From Clostridiaceae bacterium (lineage in GTDB: Bacteria > Bacillota > Clostridia > Oscillospirales > Butyricicoccaceae), in contig JAGZOP010000019.1 of NCBI GenBank assembly GCA_018383195.1, positions 1 to 36,271 of the forward strand: a stretch of DNA of 36,271 nucleotides, in the 5' to 3' direction. The notes below the pieces were generated by a model. The model was given only the letters and a program-made list of their open reading frames with translations, was not told the DNA's origin and ran no database searches. Below are positions 31,470-36,271 of this stretch, piece by piece. The stretch's first letter is position 1; each line of letters opens with the position of its first letter. Made by a program: the position numbers and the translations under genes.

Positions 31470-34271
31470 ATGCCGCAGGATTACAATACAACAATCAATC
31501 TACCAAAGACCGACTTTCCGATGAGAGCCGGGCTGCCCAAGAGAGAGCCGGGCTTCTTAGCCGACTGGGAGCAGGGAACCAATCAGCTTTATCATGATAT
31601 GATGAAAAAGAATGAAGGGAAACCGCTCTTTATTCTGCATGACGGTCCTCCGTATGCAAACGGCAACCTTCACATGGGGCATGCGCTCAATAAGGTTTTA
31701 AAAGATTTCATCATCCGCTATAAAAACATGGCTGGTTTCTGCGCACCGTATATTCCGGGATGGGATACTCACGGTTTGCCGATTGAGCGTCAGGCAATCA
31801 AGGCGTATGGCATGGACCGGGATAAGGTTTCGATTTCAGAATTCCGTCATAAGTGTGAGGAGTTTGCCCGTCAACATGTAGATACCCAGCGCGAGCAGTT
31901 TAAACGTCTGGGCGTTGTTGCAGATTGGGAGAATCCGTATCTGACACTGACCCATGACTTTGAGGCAAAGCAGATTGAAATTTTCGGCGAGATGGCGAAG
32001 AAGGGTTACATTTATAAGGGATTGAAACCGGTTTACTGGTGCCCGCACGATGAAACTGCACTTGCTGAGGCTGAAATTGAATATCAGGATGAAAAGTGTT
32101 CGTCAATTTACGTAAAGTTCGCGGTAACAGATGATAAGGGCGTAATTTCCAAGTTAATTGGTACGACTGAGAATGTCTATTTTGTCATTTGGACAACTAC
32201 GACATGGACGCTGCCGGGCAACCTTGCGATTTCTGTCAATCCGTTCTTTGAGTACGATCTAGTCAAAGTTTCCTCTGGTGAAGTTTATGTTCTCGCTAAG
32301 GAGTTGACCAAGTCAGTAATGGATGCTGCCGGCATTGATTCCTGGGAAGTGCTAGGTACGTTGCTCGGCTCTGATTTGGAAATGATGAAGACCAAGCATC
32401 CGATTATGGATCGTGAAAGCGTTGTAATCTGCGGAGAGCATGTTACGTTGGATGCAGGTACGGGTTGTGTACACACGGCGCCTGGTTTTGGTGCAGAGGA
32501 CTTTGTTGTATGTCAGCAGTACAAGATTCCGATCATTGTACCGGTAGACGGCAAGGGCTATGCGACTAAGGATGCAGGCAAATACGCAGGCATGTATTAC
32601 GAAAAGACCACCCCGGTAATTCTGGAGGATTTGAAAGCTTGCGATGCACTTCTTGCAATTGAAGAGATTGAGCATAGCTATCCTCATTGCTGGCGCTGTA
32701 AGAATCCGATTATCTTCCGCGCTACGGAGCAGTGGTTCTGTTCTGTGGATGCGCTGAAGGAAGATGCGGTCAAGGCTTGCCACGATATTACTTGGCTCCC
32801 GGGTTGGGGCGAAGAGCGTATGACCTCCATGATTCAGGAGCGTTCGGACTGGTGCATTTCGCGCCAGCGTATTTGGGGTGTTCCGATCCCGATCTTTATC
32901 TGCAAAAAGTGCGGTAAGCCATTGGTTAACGAGCAAACCATCAAGATTGTTTCTGAACTGTTCCGTGAAAAGGGTTCTAATGCATGGTTCGAGATGGATG
33001 CACGTGAGATTCTGGGCGCAGATATTGCATGTGAGTGCGGCTGCAATGAGTTTGACAAGGAAACCGATACTATGGATGTATGGTTCGATTCAGGTTCAAG
33101 CTGGGCAGCTGTAATTGAGCAGCGCGAGGGGCAGCCAATTCCGGTTGATGTATACCTTGAAGGCAATGATCAGTACCGTGGATGGTTCCAGTCATCGATG
33201 CTCACTGCAATTGCAACGAAAGGCATTGCTCCGTACAAGACGGTTATCACCCATGGTATGATTGTCGATGAAGAACGCCAGAAGATGTCTAAATCTGCCG
33301 GTAACGGAATCAGTCCGCAGGAACTGATGAAAGATTACGGCGCTGATATTCTGCGTTTGTGGGTTGCCTCGGCAGATTATCGTCAGGATATGCGCATTTC
33401 CAAGGACATGTTCAAGCATCTTTCTCAGAACTATTTGAAAATACGTAATACAGCACGCTATATTCTTGGCAATCTTCAGAACTTTGATCCGTCTGATCTG
33501 GTTGCATATGAGCAGATGCCGGCACTGGATCAGTGGGCGCTGATGAAACTGAACGATCTGGTTGCGCGTGTACGCAAGGGCTATGATGCGTATGAGTTCC
33601 ATACGGTAATGCATGCGATTCACAATTTCTGCGTTGTTGATATGTCGAATTTCTATCTGGACGTAATTAAAGATCGCCTGTATTGTGACGATACTGCGGG
33701 CATTAGCCGCCGTTCGGCTCAGACTGCGATGTATTACATTTTAGATGCTTTGGTGCGCATGATTGCACCTATTCTCTGCTTCACCGCAGATGAGATCTGG
33801 AAGGCAATGCCGCATGTAGCAGCGGATGATCTGAAAAATATTGTTCTGAACGATATGCCAGTTGTACGTGAGCAGTTTGATCTCTCTGAAGCAGAGCGCG
33901 AGAAGTGGAATAAACTGATTGCATTGCGCGATGAAGTGAATAAGTCCCTGGAAGCAGCCCGTACTGCAAAGACGATCGGCAAACCGTTGGAAGCTTCGGT
34001 AACCGTCCGTGCGAATGGCACACTTGCTGACTTCCTCCTCGGATGCGATATGTCGATGGATGACCTTGCAGCACTTTGTATTGTGTCTAAGTTTAATGTC
34101 ATTCGTGATGAGACTGTAGGAGAAAATGGGGAAAGCTTTAGCGGCATTGCAGTAGATATTGAGCATGCATCTGGTGAGAAGTGTGAGCGTTGCTGGATTT
34201 ATAGCGATTCTGTTGGTATGGATTCTAAGCATCCGACGCTTTGCAGCCGGTGTGCCGCAGTGGTTGGCTAA
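31470..34271 (+). CDS. ileS: Isoleucyl-tRNA synthetase
   Basis: The 933-aa class I synthetase charges tRNA-Ile. Visible are the HIGH motif as HMGH (68-71, in ANGNLHMGHALNK), the editing (CP1) domain with TTTWTLPGNLAIS and GTGCVHTAPGFGAEDF, the KMSKS motif (605-609), and a C-terminal zinc-binding CERCW...CSRC. This is the standard bacterial type. The 28-bp gap to divIVA has no T-box, so control must come from a distant upstream promoter or from elsewhere. A hairpin follows the stop. Confidence 0.98.
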   Translation: MPQDYNTTINLPKTDFPMRAGLPKREPGFLADWEQGTNQLYHDMMKKNEGKPLFILHDGPPYANGNLHMGHALNKVLKDFIIRYKNMAGFCAPYIPGWDTHGLPIERQAIKAYGMDRDKVSISEFRHKCEEFARQHVDTQREQFKRLGVVADWENPYLTLTHDFEAKQIEIFGEMAKKGYIYKGLKPVYWCPHDETALAEAEIEYQDEKCSSIYVKFAVTDDKGVISKLIGTTENVYFVIWTTTTWTLPGNLAISVNPFFEYDLVKVSSGEVYVLAKELTKSVMDAAGIDSWEVLGTLLGSDLEMMKTKHPIMDRESVVICGEHVTLDAGTGCVHTAPGFGAEDFVVCQQYKIPIIVPVDGKGYATKDAGKYAGMYYEKTTPVILEDLKACDALLAIEEIEHSYPHCWRCKNPIIFRATEQWFCSVDALKEDAVKACHDITWLPGWGEERMTSMIQERSDWCISRQRIWGVPIPIFICKKCGKPLVNEQTIKIVSELFREKGSNAWFEMDAREILGADIACECGCNEFDKETDTMDVWFDSGSSWAAVIEQREGQPIPVDVYLEGNDQYRGWFQSSMLTAIATKGIAPYKTVITHGMIVDEERQKMSKSAGNGISPQELMKDYGADILRLWVASADYRQDMRISKDMFKHLSQNYLKIRNTARYILGNLQNFDPSDLVAYEQMPALDQWALMKLNDLVARVRKGYDAYEFHTVMHAIHNFCVVDMSNFYLDVIKDRLYCDDTAGISRRSAQTAMYYILDALVRMIAPILCFTADEIWKAMPHVAADDLKNIVLNDMPVVREQFDLSEAEREKWNKLIALRDEVNKSLEAARTAKTIGKPLEASVTVRANGTLADFLLGCDMSMDDLAALCIVSKFNVIRDETVGENGESFSGIAVDIEHASGEKCERCWIYSDSVGMDSKHPTLCSRCAAVVG

Positions 34272-34287
34272 TTTAAATAAAAAGATC

Positions 34288-34320
34288 AAAAGGGGCAGTC
34301 TTTGTAGGACCGTCCCTTTT
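34288..34320 (+). terminator. Imperfect intrinsic terminator after ileS
   Basis: Arms 34288-34300 and 34308-34320 pair as AAAAGGGGCAGTC against GACCGTCCCTTTT with one G-U and one mismatch, and a 7-nt loop. T-rich sequence follows. Moderate strength. Confidence 0.62.
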
Positions 34321-34353
34321 GTAACTTATTATGAAAACTAGCGGAGGAATAGA

Positions 34354-34818
34354 ATGCTAACTTTTTTTATAGTTTGTGCGATTGTTTGTTTGGATCAATT
34401 GGTGAAATTTTGGACAATTCAAAATTTAATGGGAGGGGACCCCATTGTTCTGATACCGGGTGTTTTTCAGTTGACTTATGTTGAAAATAGAGGAGCGGCA
34501 TTTTCTTTTTTAGAAAATCAGATTTGGTTTTTCGTTCTTACAACAGTGTGCGTGCTTGCAGCGATAGCCTATGCATTATATAAGAAAGTGATTCTGACGA
34601 AGTTAGGGAAGTGGTCTCTGATTTTTGTTGCAGGAGGTGCAATCGGCAATCTTATAGATCGAATTCTACATGGATACGTTGTTGATATGTTCTATTTTGA
34701 ATTAATTGATTTTCCGGTGTTTAATGTTGCGGATATCTTCATTGTAATTGGGGGTATTTTATTTGCATACTATATTGTCATACAGTACGATAGAGCCAAG
34801 AAAAACCTAGGAGAATAA
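34354..34818 (+). CDS. lspA: Lipoprotein signal peptidase II
   Basis: The 154-aa membrane protein has four hydrophobic helices and both catalytic aspartates: Asp111 in HGYVVDMF and Asp127 in FNVADIFIVIGG. The family motif YVENRGAAFSFL is also present. It removes the signal peptide of lipid-modified prolipoproteins, for which the window itself encodes three likely substrates. GCGGAGGAA precedes the ATG. The rluD-family gene starts 8 bp after its stop, the conserved lspA-rluD order of Firmicutes. Confidence 0.96.
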   Translation: MLTFFIVCAIVCLDQLVKFWTIQNLMGGDPIVLIPGVFQLTYVENRGAAFSFLENQIWFFVLTTVCVLAAIAYALYKKVILTKLGKWSLIFVAGGAIGNLIDRILHGYVVDMFYFELIDFPVFNVADIFIVIGGILFAYYIVIQYDRAKKNLGE

Positions 34819-34825
34819 AAAAAGA

Positions 34826-35746
34826 ATGAGCAGAGAAATCGAAATCATAGCAGAAAGAGAAGATATAGGAAAACGGCTAGATCTTTTCATAACCCATAAT
34901 ATAGCTGAAATCACAAGAAATGCAGCACAAATACTAATTCAAAATGGCAACGTCCAGTGTGGTGGCGCGATACTGAAGAAGAATTATAAACTTCGGGGGG
35001 ATGAGACGCTGATCGTGACAATTCCAGATGCGCGGACGACCGATATTCTTCCGGAAAATATTCCGATCGATATTGTGTATGAAGATGAAGACCTTTTGGT
35101 GGTAAATAAAGCACGTGGCATGGTCGTACATCCAGCTGTTGGAAATTGGTCGGGAACATTGGTCAATGCACTGATGTATCATTGCGGAGATCGTCTGTCT
35201 GGAGTAAATGGAGAAATTCGTCCGGGGATTGTGCACAGAATCGATAAAGATACAAGCGGGTTACTTGTTATTGCAAAAAATGATTTTGCTCACGTGGGTT
35301 TAGCCGAGCAAATCGCTAGACATGATGTACAGCGACAATATGAAGCGATTGTTTGCGGAAACATTCGAAACGACTCAGGAACAATCGATCAGCCGATTGG
35401 AAGACATAAAACGGATCGAAAAAAGATGGCTGTTGTTGCAGGTGGACGCCGTGCAATCACACACTATCATGTGATTGCACGGTATCATGGGTATACACAT
35501 GTAGAATTCAAATTAGAAACCGGACGCACGCATCAGATCAGAGTTCATATGGCGTTCACAGGGCATCCGATTATTGGAGATCCGCTGTATGGAAATCAAA
35601 AAGATCGTTTTTCTATAATTAATGGGCAGTGTTTACATGCAAAAAGATTGAGTTTTACACATCCGCGAACATTAGCGACGATGAATTTTGAAGCACCTAG
35701 ACCGGAATATTTTGCTGAAATTTTGGATAGAATTAGTAGATACTGA
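34826..35746 (+). CDS. Pseudouridine synthase, RluA/RluD family
   Basis: The 306-aa protein has an N-terminal S4 RNA-binding domain (about 12-75) and a catalytic domain with VNKARGMVVHPAVGN. The active-site HRIDKDTSGLL carries the catalytic Asp140, and LETGRTHQIRVHMAFTGHPI and DPLYGN follow. It isomerises uridine to pseudouridine in RNA, most likely large-subunit rRNA as RluD does. The exact site is inferred. A GGAG site within the lspA end is about 11 nt upstream, so coupling to lspA is likely. It is the last gene of the long plus-strand run. Confidence 0.93.
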   Translation: MSREIEIIAEREDIGKRLDLFITHNIAEITRNAAQILIQNGNVQCGGAILKKNYKLRGDETLIVTIPDARTTDILPENIPIDIVYEDEDLLVVNKARGMVVHPAVGNWSGTLVNALMYHCGDRLSGVNGEIRPGIVHRIDKDTSGLLVIAKNDFAHVGLAEQIARHDVQRQYEAIVCGNIRNDSGTIDQPIGRHKTDRKKMAVVAGGRRAITHYHVIARYHGYTHVEFKLETGRTHQIRVHMAFTGHPIIGDPLYGNQKDRFSIINGQCLHAKRLSFTHPRTLATMNFEAPRPEYFAEILDRISRY

Positions 35747-35760
35747 AAAGGTCCTGTTCT

Positions 35761-35792
35761 TAATTATACAAAATCTTTATTTTGTATAATTA
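35761..35792. terminator. AT-rich perfect hairpin after rluD-family gene
   Basis: Arms 35761-35774 and 35779-35792 pair perfectly over 14 bp with a CTTT loop. It begins 15 bp after the rluD-family stop and abuts the end of a minus-strand ORF fragment. It may act as a weak bidirectional terminator, though the stem is nearly all A/T. Confidence 0.5.
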
Positions 35793-35964
35793 TATATTAA
35801 GATTATCCTCGCGTCTAAAAATACCTTTAAAAAAGATATCCGGCATAGCAGCTTCTATAATTTCTACATGCTTCTTACTTCCGTAATAAATTGCATCAGT
35901 TACGTCTATATTTTATTACGGTTATTACGCATTTGTGCATGTGATAGGCTTTCTCGTTTATCAA
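35790..35964 (-). pseudogene. Possible frameshifted small minus-strand gene
   Basis: On the minus strand AAAGGAGG (35971-35978) is placed 5 nt before TTG 35964. This opens a 22-codon frame (MINEKAYHMHKCVITV..., stop at 35896-35898). A second frame, shifted by one base, then continues with VTDAIYYGSKKHVEIIEAAM and ends at TAA 35790. Joined, they would give about 58-60 residues. This could be a broken gene, or chance. I do not recognise the family. Confidence 0.28.
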
Positions 35965-36029
35965 GAAGACCTCCTTTGATTTCGGTTAAGCGTTATTCGC
36001 TTCCATTCTATCAACAAGGAGGTCTTCTT
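35963..36029. repeat. 14-bp perfect inverted repeat with 39-nt loop
   Basis: AAGAAGACCTCCTT (35963-35976) is inverted at 36016-36029, followed by TTC on the plus strand. The arms contain CCTCCTT and AAGGAGG, an anti-Shine-Dalgarno/Shine-Dalgarno pair, so one arm would mask the ribosome-binding site of the minus-strand fragment in RNA. Confidence 0.6.
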
Positions 36030-36125
36030 TTCTCCATTTTACCTTTCTTGCGCTGGCATGATCAGAGCTCTCCAGTCCTACACCTTGCCACTTGGCTTAT
36101 GGTCTACTGTAATGGATAGAAAATA

Positions 36126-36163
36126 CAAAAAGAGAGTATTCCTTTCGGAATACTCTCTTTTTG
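36126..36163. terminator. Strong bidirectional intrinsic terminator
   Basis: Arms 36126-36142 and 36147-36163 form a perfect 17-bp stem with a TTTC loop. A-rich and T-rich outer ends allow function on both strands. Confidence 0.88.
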
Positions 36164-36271
36164 TTGTCATGTGTTGATAAAAAAGATACATTCGCAAAGC
36201 ATTGCGCCACAAGGCTTTGCGGCATTTCTATGAAAATTTTTCAAAAATCCAAGTCTGACTTCCGAACCCCC

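Larger units (their letters stand above)
35747..36271. other. 525-bp region without an intact gene, rich in inverted repeats
   Basis: No ORF here looks like a complete protein gene. The 83-codon plus frame at 35868-36119 lacks a ribosome-binding site and runs through palindromes. Four strong inverted repeats lie at 35761-35792, 35881-35921 (CCGTAATAAA/TTTATTACGG), 35963-36029 and 36126-36163. A weaker one is at 36193-36221 (CGCAAAGC/GCTTTGCG). Protein-like fragments occur in different minus-strand frames, suggesting decay. Confidence 0.6.

Noticed and set aside
35790..35964. IS200/IS605 TnpA remnant, suggested by IKYRR and the nearby hairpins
   Set aside because: Only a few residues resemble TnpA; the HUH motif and catalytic Tyr are absent and the following residues do not match.
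35868..36119. 83-codon plus-strand frame
   Set aside because: No ribosome-binding site, runs through two inverted repeats, composition not protein-like, and it stops just before the terminator by position only.

Overview
The window looks like a chromosomal segment of a low-to-moderate GC Gram-positive anaerobe of the class Clostridia, probably near the Oscillospiraceae/Butyricicoccus-type lineages. The grounds are strong GGAGG ribosome-binding sites, TTGACA-17-TATAAT promoters, a T-box riboswitch, lipoprotein signal peptides with LTAC/LSGC lipoboxes, a SepF/DivIVA division cluster and a miaB-mutS-mutL-miaA-hfq block. The genus call is inference. There are no rRNA or tRNA genes, no CRISPR array and no intact insertion sequence.

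Layout. (1) 1-4533 holds short independent units: the 3' end of a RibU-like riboflavin ECF S-component, an NCS2 nucleobase permease with a hairpin in its leader, a LysO-type exporter encoded as two ORFs, an unrecognised 63-aa protein with its own promoter and terminator, a cyclophilin lipoprotein and an ABM-fold monooxygenase-like protein. (2) 4536-9647 is a signalling/transport module. A GHKL histidine kinase and LytTR response regulator run on the minus strand, divergent from an ABC ATPase and a large FtsX-type permease. Three TTTACA direct repeats at 20-21 bp spacing lie between the two units. (3) 9732-12888 holds a 29-aa membrane microprotein, a Xer-type tyrosine recombinase, cysK and a PflA-like radical SAM protein. 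(4) 12885-13738 is a T-box leader, specifier best read as ATG (Met), in front of a GNAT acetyltransferase. (5) 13783-13908 is a compact promoter-terminator unit, a candidate small RNA. (6) 13998-17812 is a cell-surface O-acylation operon: SGNH lipoprotein, DUF4358 lipoprotein, MBOAT O-acyltransferase and DHHW/AlgJ-like protein.

(7) 17879-35746 is a long, almost uninterrupted plus-strand housekeeping run. It has a radical SAM/B12-type protein (TIGR03960) with DUF2344, then miaB, mutS, mutL, miaA and hfq (tRNA A37 modification, mismatch repair, RNA chaperone), then an HlyD-like protein, yggS, sepF, yggT and divIVA (PLP homeostasis and septum formation), then ileS, lspA and an RluD-family pseudouridine synthase. 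Gaps are short and several genes overlap by ATGA, so co-transcription in large blocks is likely. (8) 35747-36271 has no intact gene. It holds four strong inverted repeats, a strong bidirectional terminator and what looks like a broken minus-strand ORF, and is the least explained part of the window.

Most gene assignments rest on motifs read by eye. Start sites were moved from the longest ORF to the nearest well-placed ribosome-binding site where one was visible.
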